Shown here piece by piece: positions 20,853 to 31,838 of a stretch of 64,000 bases of DNA. The position numbers were made by a program, and so were the translations under genes. The notes beneath the pieces are model-generated. The model was not told where the DNA came from. It saw nothing but the letters and a program-made list of their open reading frames with translations, and made no database searches. Source of the DNA: Ascarosepion bandense (lineage: Eukaryota > Mollusca > Cephalopoda > Sepiida > Sepiidae); contig JBBBDQ010000230.1 in the NCBI GenBank assembly GCA_037127315.1, positions 182,501 through 246,500 on the forward strand, in the 5' to 3' direction. How positions within the stretch are numbered: position 1 is the stretch's first letter; each line of letters starts with the position of its first letter.

Positions 20853-21260
20853 CTTACAAAATATTGAAACTGCACTAAGCTACCCGTGTTACAACCGTTA
20901 GGTACCTTCAGGCACCAATACGGGAATTCCAGTAAAGTTCACTCCCAAAATATACTAACACCGAACAATTTTACAGAAAATAAAGGAAATTAAGTGTAAA
21001 GAAATATTGTTATTTGAAGATAAAATAAGAAAATCTACTAAAGTGTCTAACGAAGTCATTACGTTTTATAAAAAGGCACCCCTCATAAGTTAAAGATATC
21101 AACTGTAAAGCGAAGGATATTGGAAATAATTCACATTCACTTTTCCTTTTGAAAGTGCTGGAGTTTGTTTACATCAGGTCTTGCAGTTGCTAGCTGTGTA
21201 AATAGCGAGAGTGTTTGTTGGGTATTTCAGTGATCACTTTAGTAGTTCATTCCCCTTTCC
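20850..21260. other. DNA without recognised feature
   Basis: No coding signal, no relation to the other repeats noted. Confidence 0.4.
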
Positions 21261-21268
21261 CATCTTTG

Positions 21269-21270
<2 letters not shown>

Positions 21271-21315
<45 letters not shown>

Positions 21316-21320
21316 TTTTA
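21271..21320 (-). repeat. (TA)n followed by T22, poly-A tail of LINE
   Basis: About 28 bases of TA and then a T-run directly before the LINE 3' end, i.e. poly-A on the element strand. Confidence 0.85.
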
Positions 21321-22480
21321 ATCATCTCACCCCAAGCAAGGCATTCCACTGCCACTATTGCGCATGGGGATACATAGGGGAAGGTAAAGAGAAGGAGTGG
21401 ATAGACATAGGGAATGTCAGGAGAAAGGTGATAGATGAGTAAGGATAGCGAGGATGAGTGTCGGGCAGATGGGAAGAGTGCTTGATAGAATGGGAGCAGG
21501 TTAGTGTGTTAGGAGGTGTCTATTGACCTTACATTTAAACTCCTGGAGATTGTAGCCGTCGGGGAAGCAATCGTTTGGAAGAGAATTCCACAGTCGGGAA
21601 GTGCGAGGAAAGAAACTGTTGGAGTAGAAGTTACGGCTGCATTTTATCGGTTTCACTGTAAAAGGGTGGGATCTAGTTGCTAATCTAGTATCTCGTGCAA
21701 ATTCGTATTTAGGAGGCACCAGTGATCTAAGTTCATCGGAGCAGAAGCCGTGAAAGTATTTATAGAAGAGACACAGCGAAGCCACGTCTCGCCGGTGGGA
21801 GAGAGACTGCAGGCGGTCTGCCAACTCGGTATCTATCACATTACAGACCCTCCTCTGAACCTTATCGAGAAGCCCGAGGAGAACAGCAGGGGCACCCGAC
21901 CAGATATGGCAGCAGTATTCAATGCACGGGCGGATGGTAGATTTGTAAATGTGCAGGATAGATTTAGACGGAAAAAACTTCCGGGCCCTACACAGAGAAC
22001 CGACTTTCATAGCAGCGGATTTAGCAATGGATTCGATATAGTCATTCCATTTGAGGTCCGCTGAAAGTGTGAGACCAAGGAGGCGTAGTGTTTTACTCTC
22101 TGGGAGGCAAGCCTGGTCCATGCTAATGGGAGGTAGGTGAGATTGTCGATGATGGTTAATTGACAGTAGCTTCGTTTTAGAAGCATTAAAATTTACTAGC
22201 CATTTCTTACCCCAGTCCAATATGGATTGGAGGTCTTTTTCAATCTCGGCTGCGAGTTTAGCTTTGACGCCTACACCAGATTTTTGTTGGAGGCGAGAGT
22301 AAACTGTGGTGTCATCGGCGTACAAACCTATTTGGGTTCTTATGGAATCAGGGAGATCATTAATATATATCAGGAAGAGTGTAGGACCTAAGATGGAGCC
22401 TTGGGGGACACCTGCGTTTGTATGGTAGTTCTGAGAGGCATGTCCGTTTAATACCACTTTCATTGTGCGGTTAGAGAGGA
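21321..22480 (-). pseudogene. Jockey/CR1-type LINE, 5'-truncated, RT frame open
   Basis: Best-preserved LINE reverse transcriptase in the window. The minus-strand frame stays open from the truncation point (FLSNRTMKVVLNG, about 22470) to a stop at 21501. Motifs in order: AGVPQGSILGPTLFLIYIND (about 22415-22355), GLYADDTTVYSR (about 22325-22290, the catalytic box), WLVNFNASKTK (about 22205), LLGLTLSADLKWNDYI (about 22085-22035), IRPCIEYCCHIWSG (about 21940-21900), HRRDVASLCLFYKYFHGF (about 21800-21745), ending in KCKVNRHLLTH. About 320 codons of element sequence remain; the endonuclease and the RT fingers are lost. 3' UTR 21321-21500. Upstream lies a (TA)n(TG)n tract. Close to identical to 60795-61172. 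Confidence 0.88.

Positions 22481-22534
<54 letters not shown>
22481..22534. repeat. (TA)n-(TG)n microsatellite
   Basis: TA run followed by (GT)n of about 36 bases. The HTHTHT-type frame extension into the LINE is an artefact. Confidence 0.95.
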
Positions 22535-22535
<1 letters not shown>

Positions 22536-22539
22536 CAAA

Positions 22540-22895
22540 AGTTAAAGACGTACTGGTTAGATCAGTAGCCGCTTATTTCAAAAGTGCACAATCAAAAGAA
22601 CTGAACATGCAAAGCCAACATTATATTAAAGGACGAAATATTCACCACTAACTTGCTAGCCATTTGGATGTAATCAGGTAGTAAGGGCTAAACTGTAATT
22701 TTTCGCGATTCTTTATACACACAAACGCTGGATTTTACATATATATATATACATATACATACATACATAAATATTTTTTTTTTCTAAACATATAATAAAC
22801 GCAGATATTGGAGGCCATGTACATCAAATCTAAACAACCAACACTCAATAAAATCAACTTTAAATCAGGAAATAACATATTACATTGCATTTGAC
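22540..22895. other. DNA without recognised feature
   Basis: Short (TACA)n run near 22740-22770. Nothing else recognised. Confidence 0.4.
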
Positions 22896-22899
22896 TACA

Positions 22900-23155
22900 T
22901 GGTTTTGTTGTCATTTCGCGCTATCGAGCGGTGTGACGTCATAAAACCGCATCGCATATTTAAGAACTGCGTTTATTATTTTTGGTAACTATTTGCCGTT
23001 GCCAAGCGGAGTTTTATGTCAACACAAAATAAAATCGTCGGTGATGGTGGATTTTATGATATTTCAGTTTAAACAACCTCTCTGAAGATGGCTCATGTGA
23101 GCCGAAAGCTTAGAAGAAAATCAATAAATAATTATCCAAATTTTGGAGAATTTTG
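22900..23155 (+). mobile_element. Possible Penelope-like 3' end
   Basis: The segment ctgaagatggctcatgtgag / ccgaaagcttag (about 23084-23115), followed by caataaataattatccaaat, looks like the hairpin-bearing 3' ends of Penelope-type elements. No RT sequence is attached. The assignment rests on this resemblance only. Confidence 0.35.
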
Positions 23156-23159
23156 TCTT

Positions 23160-23699
23160 TATTTTCAACTGAAATTAAAGCAAAAATACGGCGTTTAGAA
23201 CGGCTCATGATTAAACATAATCGACATTCATTGTCTCTTATATTTAACAGCATATGTTTAGAAAATTACTTGCTGCCTCGATACACTATATATATATATA
23301 TATATATATATAGCACTAACAACCCTGGGATTATATATATTTATAAATATAGTAAGAAAACTTACCGTGGTAAATAATCAAAGTGCATCCTAGTAATATA
23401 TTATTATATATTATAAAACTTTAAAATGATCCACAAAAAAAAGCTCAATGTATTTATGTAAGTCATCTGGGGTATAGTTTATTTCAACAGACCGAGGTGT
23501 CAGTCGTATGTCTTGTCAATCCCAGTTTCATGTCGGATGTACAATTTCATTATTTGGAATAACCAAGACAAAGGTCAGGGAAGAGTGTACAATTTTATCA
23601 GACAACAAAAATAACAAGACAAGAGTCAACGTGTTGTGGGAGTGAAATGTTTTTCTCTTTACGGAAAAATTATATAAGTTTTATAGCCTTATTTTTATG

Positions 23700-23700
<1 letters not shown>
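23160..23700. other. DNA without recognised feature; (TA)n at 23288-23311
   Basis: One microsatellite, otherwise nothing recognised. Confidence 0.4.

Positions 23701-23701
<1 letters not shown>

Positions 23702-23731
<30 letters not shown>
23702..23731. repeat. (TA)n microsatellite
   Basis: About 30 bases, directly upstream of a SINE. Confidence 0.95.
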
Positions 23732-23733
<2 letters not shown>

Positions 23734-23866
23734 GAGCGCCCATAGCTCAGAGATAGAATCGCCGACTTACGCCAATTCGGTTGGGTTTCAACCCTGAGTT
23801 GAGAGCAATCAGATGTCTAACCGTACTGATAAGCTGTGATACAGCGAAACAGATCTGTATGTGGAT

Positions 23867-23872
<6 letters not shown>
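23732..23872 (+). mobile_element. tRNA-derived SINE
   Basis: The head gcgcccatagctcagagata (A box) and ggttgggtttcaaccctgag (B box) are spaced as in a tRNA gene. The unique tail gagcaatcagatgtctaacc recurs at 2812-2886. Bounded on both sides by (TA)n (23702-23731, 23871-23908). The insert in the anticodon-loop region and the 3' tail rule out a functional tRNA. Confidence 0.8.

Positions 23873-23908
<36 letters not shown>
23873..23908. repeat. (TA)n microsatellite
   Basis: About 36 bases of alternating TA following the SINE. Confidence 0.95.
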
Positions 23909-23911
<3 letters not shown>

Positions 23912-24089
23912 TATGTGTATGCGAGCTAGCATATGTTGCATCGATTTTCTTCTTTCTTGTTTTTGTCCCAATTTTAGGATCCGTGTTTACAGTTGAAAAA
24001 AATAAAAAAAGCTTTACCGAAAGTTGGGATGTCATTAGTATGGAATATCTCTAAGGCGATAAAAACAATACTCAGCAATTATGATCTGA

Positions 24090-25030
24090 ACGTCTTGCGT
24101 TCTTTCATTGTTTCCAAGTTTTTCATTATTTTGATGCGGTAAGTGTCAAAACGTTTGTCTATTTTCATTCTCTTCAGTCTTTTCTTAATTTCCTTCTTTC
24201 TTTTATTCATTCATTCATTCCTTTTTTCGTTCTTTCACATTTTTTTCATAATTTCATAACCTTATTTCTTTATTCGACATAATATTTGTATATTTTATTC
24301 AATATTTCATTCATTTATATGTATTGTAATATCTTAATAATTCCTATTCTCTTCCTTCCTTCCTTCCTACCTTCCTTCCTTCCTTCCTTCCTTCCTTCCT
24401 TCTTTCTTTTTTATTTCAATCATTCTTTCTTTCTTTCCTAATTTTACAATTTTTATGCTATTAATTATAAAAAAAATTGTGTGTTTTCATTATTTTCATT
24501 TTTCTATCTTTCTTTCATTCTTTGATATTTTTCGGTCTTTCAAAGTTTCAACTATTTTTATAGCTGTATTTTTTATTCGATGTTTGAATATATTACTCAA
24601 TTTTTCATTGTTTCATATGCAGTGCAAGTTGTTTTTTATCAAGGTATTCCTTTCTTTCTTCAATTACTTCTGTTTTCCCAAGTTTTCACCCTATTTTCTA
24701 TTCTAATAATTGTCAAAATTATTACATATATTCATTTATTCCATTCAGTCTTAATTCATGTCGTTAATTCATTTTTTCTTTCTTTTTTTCTTTCTCTTCC
24801 GATTTTTTCTCCATTGTTATACCCTTAATTCTTTATTTGACATCTTTTTTATATATTTTCTTCACCTCTCTCATTCATCGAATTTAATTCTTTCACAGTT
24901 TTTCTCCATTTCATTCAAAATGTCAGAACGTTTTATATTTTCATTTTCTTGTTTGCTTCTTTCTTTCTTTCTTTCTTTATTCTATTCCTCCATTTATATT
25001 TTTATTTCATTACTGCTTTCTGATCAGTCC
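24090..25030. repeat. Pyrimidine-rich tract (TTTC/TTCC/TTCA)
   Basis: Plus strand strongly T+C rich with short (TTCC)n (24355-24402) and (TTTC)n (24957-24980) runs. Diverged segments such as attctttatttgacatcttt recur about every few hundred bases, suggesting an old tandem repeat. The several F/S/L-rich frames here are not genes. Confidence 0.75.
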
Positions 25031-25034
25031 CGGA

Positions 25035-25040
<6 letters not shown>

Positions 25041-25093
<53 letters not shown>
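25041..25093. repeat. (TA)n microsatellite
   Basis: About 53 bases of alternating TA. Confidence 0.95.
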
Positions 25094-25094
<1 letters not shown>

Positions 25095-25095
<1 letters not shown>

Positions 25096-25495
25096 TTTGA
25101 GGTAGTTAAGCGGTTTACGCAAATGCAACCAGGTAGAGCAATCTAGTACGTAGACGTAATGAAGGGTACTCGTCGCATGCAGTCTCCTGAGTCGTAGACG
25201 TAGACCAATAGATGTAGAACTATGGATGTAGACTTCAAGTCGAAGACCTGTAACGGTAGACTTATATGTGTCCCCGTCTTTGTCTGTATTTATGGCTGAC
25301 ACCAGCCAATCACGTTATTTTGAGGGGGGGGGACTAAGGTGTGTGCATATTTATTACATATTCATTACATCACTTTCATATGTTATTCCGTTATATGTTT
25401 ATTTAATATAATTTTGATTCATAGTGTTTCATTTTTTTCTTTCTTCCTTTCTTTCTAATGTTTAGATTTTTATTCTTGCTTTTCCTTGCACAAAT
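25095..25495. other. DNA with degenerate GTAGAC-type motif
   Basis: Between about 25150 and 25265 the hexamer gtagac or a one-base variant appears at least seven times at uneven spacing. No gene found. A G-run of nine bases lies at about 25322-25331. Confidence 0.45.
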
Positions 25496-25497
25496 GT

Positions 25498-25499
<2 letters not shown>

Positions 25500-25537
<38 letters not shown>
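25500..25537. repeat. (TA)n microsatellite
   Basis: About 38 bases of alternating TA. Confidence 0.95.
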
Positions 25538-25540
<3 letters not shown>

Positions 25541-25569
25541 TTTGTTCATTCTTTGTTTTTTATATATAA

Positions 25570-25800
25570 AAAATACCAAAATCAAAGTTCACAAATTTAA
25601 AAATCTGGAAAGTGTATTAATTAGTGGCTGAAAGTGATAAATAGAATACGCATTGCAACAGCAAAAAACGCCTTCCAAAACCGATGTAGACTATTAAGAA
25701 ACAAAAACAGTAATTAGAAACAAATCAAAGAGTACTGAACTGTTCTTATTATCAGTCAGTCAATATGCCAATCCCTTAATCGATGGAGGAGAGACTTGCA
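25570..25800 (+). pseudogene. RTE-like LINE fragment
   Basis: A frame containing NRIRIATAKNAFQN (about 25640-25680) and RLLRNKNSN matches the family segment seen intact at 55821-56057 (RRIGVAKDAFQNLAQVLK on the minus strand). Short and frameshifted. Confidence 0.5.
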
Positions 25801-25804
25801 GTAA

Positions 25805-26155
25805 TATATAATGTTTAAAATCCATGTAAGAATATGTGATAACTACTAAAAATTGTACATTTTCTTTCTACAATGAAGAAACAATTTCTCAACACGTAGT
25901 TAGTAACGATTTTAATAAATGACTTATTTAAAATTCATATTTATGAAGTATCGCTTCACTTTTCGTTTGTTTTTTTTATTTTGTAGAAGGTAAAAGGTCT
26001 AATAAAGGAAAAAGAGAAGAAAAGCAAAGAAAACATCATAAAATTATAATAAAAGCCCCAAACTGAACTTTTCTCGTCAAAAGATTTATGTTATTATAAA
26101 GAGGAAAGAAAGGAAAATACTAAATAAGACAAAATGTCGAACATGTGTGAAACGA
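25805..26155. other. AT-rich DNA without recognised feature
   Basis: Purine-rich stretch near 25985-26040. No gene seen. Confidence 0.4.
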
Positions 26156-26159
26156 AAAA

Positions 26160-28180
26160 CAACATGGTCCTAGAGGATATCACATGCAGAAGAAAAACGA
26201 GTGGATGACTTAAAAGATTCTTGACATGATGCAAAGGAGACGGAAAACTACGCCAAGATATGGAACCGAGTACAGGAAACTATACAGGAAAATAAGGACC
26301 AAGTGCAGACAGACTACAGAGAAATGGCCCGACAAGAAATGTGCTGAAGTAGAGATATTGAGCAAGACTAATAAAGGAGAAATGCATAAAGAAATAAGAG
26401 AACTAACAGGACAAAGAATATGCTCATCAACTGGATATAAAGTAATGGAACGATTACATGGGAGAAAGAGGAAATACTTTAGCGATGGGAAGAATATATA
26501 AGAGATCTCTTCCACAAGAAGCGAGAGAAACCGATAATAAAAATAGACGTTGACGGACCGGAAATATTCAAATCTGAAGTGATAGCTGCAATGGCCAAAC
26601 TGAATAGGAACAAAGCAGTTGTACCAATCAGCACTGTAATAGAGATGCTGACACTCGTAGAAGATTTTGGCATAAAGAAAATTACGGAATTAATAAATTG
26701 AATTAGAACAGTTGTGTAATACCAGATTACCGAAGTAAATCAATTTTCTTAGCTCTGCTTAAGAAGCCAGGTGTATAGAATGTGGCTCATCAGTTTGATG
26801 AGCCACATAACGAAACTCATTGTCCGAATCCTGATGACTAGAACGTGAACAGAATCAGTCCGGAAATAGGATAGGTACAGTGCGGTTTTGTCAAGGACAT
26901 TGGAAGAAGGAATGCCATATTTATAATTAAGATGGCGATAAAAATGGCAATACAAATGAAAAAGGGTATTTACTTGTGTTTTGTAGGTTATATCAAAGCG
27001 TTTGACAAAATACGCCACAAGGAATTGTTAGAAATGCTCAGCAACCTCGACATCTTTGGCAAATACATCAGAATATTAAAGAACGTTTGCTGGCAGCATA
27101 CCGCCTGCATACAGACAGGAAATGATTCAGCAGATATACAAAGATGGAAAGTGGTGTAAGACAAGGATGTGTCTTTTCGCCAGATCTATTCAACTTGTAC
27201 GCAAGACTATTCTGAGGGCCCGAGACGTTATGCCAGGATTCGTCATTGGTGGTCACAATCTGAACAAAATATGATACGTAGATGATACAGTGCTGATAAC
27301 AGACAAAGAAAGTAAACGACAAAAGAAAATCAAAAGAAAATACTCCAAATAAATTACAAGAAAACTGAATGTATGGTCATCAGCAAACGGAGGAGCCCAA
27401 AAGGCCAGTTACAGGTGGGGGGACTAAAATCAAGTAAGTACAAAAACTGAAGTATTCTATATGGGAAGTGTTCTAACGGAAGACGGAAGGTACAACACTG
27501 AGATCCGAAGACGAATTTGAATAGTCAAAAACGCATTCCAGAAGCTAAGCAGAGTATTAAGAAGCAAGAAAATTTGGCTAGAAACAAAGAAGAGAGTTCT
27601 GGGTTGCTATGTGATATCTGTCCTTCAATATGGCAGTGAATCCTGGAAAATATATTCAAAGATAAAGGAAAACCCTGAAGCAATTGAAATGTGGTTCTAC
27701 AGAACAATGCTGCGAATATCATGGATCCAGCATGTAAGCAATGATGAGGTTTTAGAAAGGCTGGAAACAAAATCGAAATTAATACTGAGCATTAGGAAGA
27801 GACGGCTGAAGATCTTGGGACATTTAATGAGGAGAGAGGGCTTGGAGAATGTGAGCAATGACGCGTTTTTGGAAAGCATGGAGACGAAAAGGTAATTAAT
27901 ACTGAGCATCAGGAAGAAACAACTAAAGATCCTGGGACATGCAATGAGGACGGAGGACTTGGAGAACCTGTTACTAACAGGCCAGATAGAGGGTAAAAGA
28001 AACAGGAAAGCACCGGATAACATATTTGAAGGATCTTATCAGGTGGATGACGGAACGAGAGTTGCATGGTGCAACAGGAGAAAGCGTGCTAAGAGCCACC
28101 AGGAACAAGGAGATGTGGAAATCCATGATCGCCTACGTCCTGAAAAGACATGGCACATAAAAGAAAAAGATGAAGAATCT
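26160..28180 (+). pseudogene. RTE-like LINE reverse transcriptase, long but broken
   Basis: Longest copy of this LINE family. Plus-strand frames, in order: YRKLYRKIRTKCRQTTEKW and QRICSSTGYKVMERL (26226-26501), GPEIFKSEVIAAMAKLNR (about 26555-26610), LVEDFGIKKITELIN (about 26655-26700), MSHITKL-like (about 26800-26825), YLCFVGYIKAFDKIRHKELL (about 26965-27035, RT block with FxDxxKAFD), SGVRQGCVFSPDLFNLYA (about 27150-27205), a YVDDTVLI-type catalytic box (about 27270-27295), FYRTMLRISWIQHVSNDEV (about 27692-27750) and IRKRRLKILGHLMRREG (about 27790-27840). Many stops and frameshifts. The 5' endonuclease part is missing. About 118 bases near the C-terminus are tandemly duplicated (27733-27967). 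Confidence 0.85.
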
Positions 28181-28184
28181 GAAA

Positions 28185-28495
28185 AACCATTGTCTGAAAA
28201 TAAGAGCGATTACTATAGTAAATTTAAATTCATAAAAATAAATCACGGAGAATACTTGTCAATATTTTAAATATTATTGAGTACTTAAAACTTATATAAA
28301 AGTGTGATCACTCATCCCTTTATTTTAAAATTATGTTTTAACAGATAACGTCTCCATAGAAATATCTCTTTCAGTGTTTGTTCTGTGAGTGACGAGTGAT
28401 AAGATTAGTAGAAGTACGTAATCACCGCTACTGTTTGTTTAAAAAATGATTTCTCTGTTATTTTTAACTTAAAGTAAATAAGTCGGTCTTTTTTT
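28185..28495. other. AT-rich spacer between two RTE-like copies
   Basis: No recognisable feature apart from a T-run near 28488. Confidence 0.5.
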
Positions 28496-28499
28496 TTAA

Positions 28500-28857
28500 T
28501 CAAAATATGCTGCGAATATCCATGCATCGAACATGTGAGCAATGATGAGTTTTTGGAAATGATGGAAACTAAAAGGAAATTAACACTGAGCATCAGGAAG
28601 AGACAGCTGAAATTCCTGGAACATGCAATGAGGAAGAAAGGCTTGGAGAACCTGATACTAACAGGCCAGATAGAGGAAAAAAAGAAACAGGAGAAAGCAA
28701 CGGATAACATATTTGAAGGACCTAATAAGGTGGATGATGGAACGAGGGTTGCATGGTGTAACAGGAGAAGGTGTGCTAAGAGCCACCAGGAATAAGGAGA
28801 CGGGGAAAGCCATGATTGCCTACGTCCTGAAGAGACAGGGCACATAGAAGAAGAATT
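28500..28857 (+). pseudogene. RTE-like LINE C-terminal fragment
   Basis: Reads VSNDEFLEMMETKRKLTLSI and KFLEHAMRKKGLENLILTGQ (28535-28680), then DDGTRVAWCNRRRCAKSHQE (28733-28793), ending agaagaagaa (28847-28857) as the 3' tail. Same segment as the end of 26160-28180. The 86-codon frame is open; everything upstream is lost. Confidence 0.8.
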
Positions 28858-28959
28858 ATACTTCGAATCAGTTAATGTTGCTAAATTGATCATTCAATAA
28901 GAGCTCTTAAAACTATCTGCTTTTCTCCACAACTCGGTCAAAGAATTTCACACACCATA

Positions 28960-29030
28960 CACATGCACACACACACACACACACACAAATACGCACACAC
29001 AGAGTCTCACATACACACACACACGTATAT
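28960..29030. repeat. (CA)n microsatellite with short (TA)n
   Basis: Interrupted CA repeats and a short TA tract that borders the LINE 3' end at 29033. Confidence 0.9.
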
Positions 29031-29032
29031 AT

Positions 29033-29636
29033 ATTAATCATTTCATGCAAAGCAAGGCGGAACAGCCACTGGTTTCAGGGGGAATTGTGGGAAGGATAAA
29101 ATACCCAACAGTGATACTATCAATAGATGTAGCTAACGATTTGATGTAGTCATTCCTTTTCAGGTCGGTTGAAATAGTGAGGCCAAGGAGGTGGATTGTA
29201 TTGCTCTCAATAAGATTAACATCACTCATGCTGATGATTGGCAAAAAGTAAATCTATGATGGTTAAATGAGAGCAGATATTTTTGGTGGTATTAAAATTT
29301 TTAAGCTATTTTCTGCTCCAGTTAAGCACTGATTTAATATTTTCTTGAGATCAGAACCCAGGTTTAATTTGCCATCCTGCGTTAAAGGAAATAATCGTCA
29401 AGAAATACCAAATCCCAGGAGCTTTCACAGAAGGCCAGCTTGACAAACGCTCTCAAGAACTTTCGAGATATCTACAGCAAAATTTCGAGCTTTGCCATTA
29501 TTATCAAGAGCCTGGTATACGTATTCAGTGATGGTCTATAAGACATCTGCGGTGGAGCTAGCGAAGCGGAAGCCATATAGTTTGTCAGAAGAATTGAAAT
29601 GCATAACTACATCAGTATTGATAATAGCCTTGAATT
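29033..29636 (-). pseudogene. Jockey/CR1-type LINE, internally deleted
   Basis: The 3' end aatcatttcatgcaaagcaa resembles other copies. Going upstream on the minus strand: MPIISMSDVNLIESNTIHLL with GLTISTDLKRNDYI (about 29244-29140), KNFNTTKN-like (about 29310), then TITEYVYQALDNNGKA (about 29540-29490) and KLYGFRFASSTADVL (about 29605-29555). The C-terminal third and the central RT blocks are missing. Confidence 0.7.
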
Positions 29637-30190
29637 CTTTTTTTCTTCTTCTTTAATGTGTCCTGTCCTTTCAGAAGGTAGTTGATCATGGTTTTCCACA
29701 TCTCCCTATCTCTGGTGGCTCTTAGCACGCTTTTTCTATTGTTATACCACGCAACCCTCGTTCTATCATCCTCCTGATTAGGTCCTAAAATATGTTATCC
29801 GCTACTTTCCCTTGTCTCTTTTTCTCTCTATCTGGCTTCTTAGTATCAGGTTCTCCAAGACCTCTTTCATCATTGCATGCTCAGTAACTTTAGCTGTCTC
29901 TTCCTGGTGCTTAGTATTAATTTCCTTTTCGATTCCATCCTTCGCAAAACTTCATCATTGCTCACACGCTCGATCTATGATATTCGCAGCATCCTTCTGT
30001 AGAACCACATTTCAGTTGCTTCAACTTTTTCCTTCATTTTTAATGACATTGTCCAACATTAACTGCCCTATTGAAGAGCCGACATCACATAGCAATCCAG
30101 TACTCTCATCTTTGTTTTTAGCGAAATTGTCCTGTTTCTTAAGACTTTATTCAACTTCTGGAATGCTTCCTTCGCCATGATAATTCACAT
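29637..30190 (-). pseudogene. RTE-like LINE 3' fragment
   Basis: The stretch tttcttcttctttaatgtgt (29641-29660) is the tail and 3' end; further in, the minus strand reads the C-terminal segment (GHAMMKEVLENL-like at about 29890-29850, FYRRMLRIS-like at about 30015-29980). It sits between two Jockey-type pieces, so it probably inserted there or joined two broken copies. Confidence 0.65.
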
Positions 30191-30194
30191 TCGG

Positions 30195-30565
30195 TTCTCT
30201 GTACATTGCCGAAAACTGTAAGAATCTAACAGGGCGATAGTTAGCAACAGTAAATGTTTTTGATATGCTGGTTAAGGGAGAATAGTTTCATTTGGGGACA
30301 TTAAAATTTACAAGCCATTTCCTGCTCTATTTAACCACTGATTTGAGTCCTTTTTTAAGAGCAGCAGCCAGGTTTATTTTGCGAGACTTGTTCTATTGAG
30401 ATGGAAATAAATGGTGGTGTCATCTGCATAAATGCCTACTTGACAATAGCTGATATCAGGACGATCATTGATGAAAATCAGAGACAGCGTAAGAACTAGA
30501 ATAGAGTCTTGAGTGAAACCCGCATTTATGTGAGAGTTCAAAAACATTCCCGTTACGTGAGCAAT
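30195..30565 (-). pseudogene. Jockey/CR1-type LINE RT fragment
   Basis: Minus-strand blocks: INDRPDISYCQVGIYADDTT (about 30475-30415, catalytic box retained), KWLVNFNVPK (about 30325-30295), then an out-of-order NYRPVRFLQFSA-like piece (about 30235-30200) that normally lies upstream. The order shows a rearrangement. Confidence 0.7.
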
Positions 30566-30569
30566 CTTA

Positions 30570-31137
30570 AAAAAGAAAAAACAAAACGATCAAAAAACAA
30601 TAAAATCAGTTATTGCAAATCGCCTGAAGACACGACATGGTAGAAACCTCGGTCGCGTTAAAACTCGCTTACTATTGTGAATTCCGGTTGAGAAACCACA
30701 CAAAATAATAAAAAAACATAAACATATACGAAATAGAAAATGTACGTTATACTGAATAAAAATATACAAACTGGAACACGGATTAGTCAATTCACAAATA
30801 CTATTAGGAGAAATAATTATATACAGTCTTGAAGTGAATCAGTAGGTCCAAACAATTCCAACTTACTTTACACCAACTTACTGACCAACTTAGTAACTGT
30901 TTACAACTCTACAACTACAACTTTTACTACTACCGTTCTCTGTATTGGCAGGATTATATGTACACCTCAGGCGAGTCCATTCTTATGTGCAAAAAATGGT
31001 AATCTTCAACACTTGCAAATGAAGAATATTCAAAAGTTTTACAATATAATTGTTTTGAACAATTTTAATACACCTGTGTAATTGTCGAATTTTATTATGA
31101 CCAAAAACTAAGTAATTAAATCAATCAATCAATCAAT

Positions 31138-31138
<1 letters not shown>
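30570..31138 (+). mobile_element. Penelope-like 3' end, solitary
   Basis: Blocks aaaatcagttattgcaaatc / gcctgaagacac (30602-30633) and ttattatgaccaaaaactaa / gtaattaaatca (31092-31125) match 2333-2510 downstream of the Penelope-like element. Ends in (ATCA)n and (TA)n. No RT region attached. Confidence 0.6.

Positions 31139-31195
<57 letters not shown>
31110..31195. repeat. (ATCA)n-(TA)n-(GA)n compound microsatellite
   Basis: Four to five ATCA units, about 32 bases of TA, then about 24 bases of GA. Confidence 0.95.
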
Positions 31196-31199
31196 GGGA

Positions 31200-31660
31200 A
31201 TTAATAGGGAGATCATTCTGTATTGATATCTAGAAAATACCCGATATTAAGCAATTTTCCTTTGCAAATATAACATAATTAGAACCCCCCACACACATAC
31301 AAATTAAACAATAATGCATTGATATACAGGGTGAGGAAAAATCGTGCAAGAATAAGGATAATTTATTAAAAGCATAGATATCAATAAAAATTCTATTTAC
31401 TATTAATTTGTTGTGTTGTTCAAAATGTCCTCCATTTTAAAAACACATTTCAAATCTACAGCTGCATTATTCATAAACACGTCGGAGAGTGCTGTCCCTC
31501 ATTTTACTGCATTCATATTTAATTCTTTCTTTAAATTACTCGATATTTCTAGGGCAAGTGTGATAAACAAGTTATTTAAAATGTCCTCACAGTAAAAACT
31601 AATAGCAGTCATAGAATGTGAAATCTGTTGACCACGTTGGGCACTCAACAAGAACTCTAC
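31200..31660. other. DNA without recognised feature
   Basis: The stretch acagggtgaggaaaaatcgt (31326-31345) vaguely resembles a transposon end, but no partner end was found. Confidence 0.4.
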
Positions 31661-31797
<137 letters not shown>

Positions 31798-31838
31798 CAA
31801 TCCTGTGATCATGTGAACATCGCATTTTATTGTTTCAG

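Noticed and set aside
21750..22064. 104-codon plus-strand frame (and the similar one at 40708-41046)
   Set aside because: Antisense of the LINE RT frame; it is open only because it mirrors a conserved coding strand.
23738..23806. tRNA gene
   Set aside because: A and B boxes are present, but the anticodon region is enlarged, the acceptor stem does not close, and a SINE tail follows that is repeated elsewhere.
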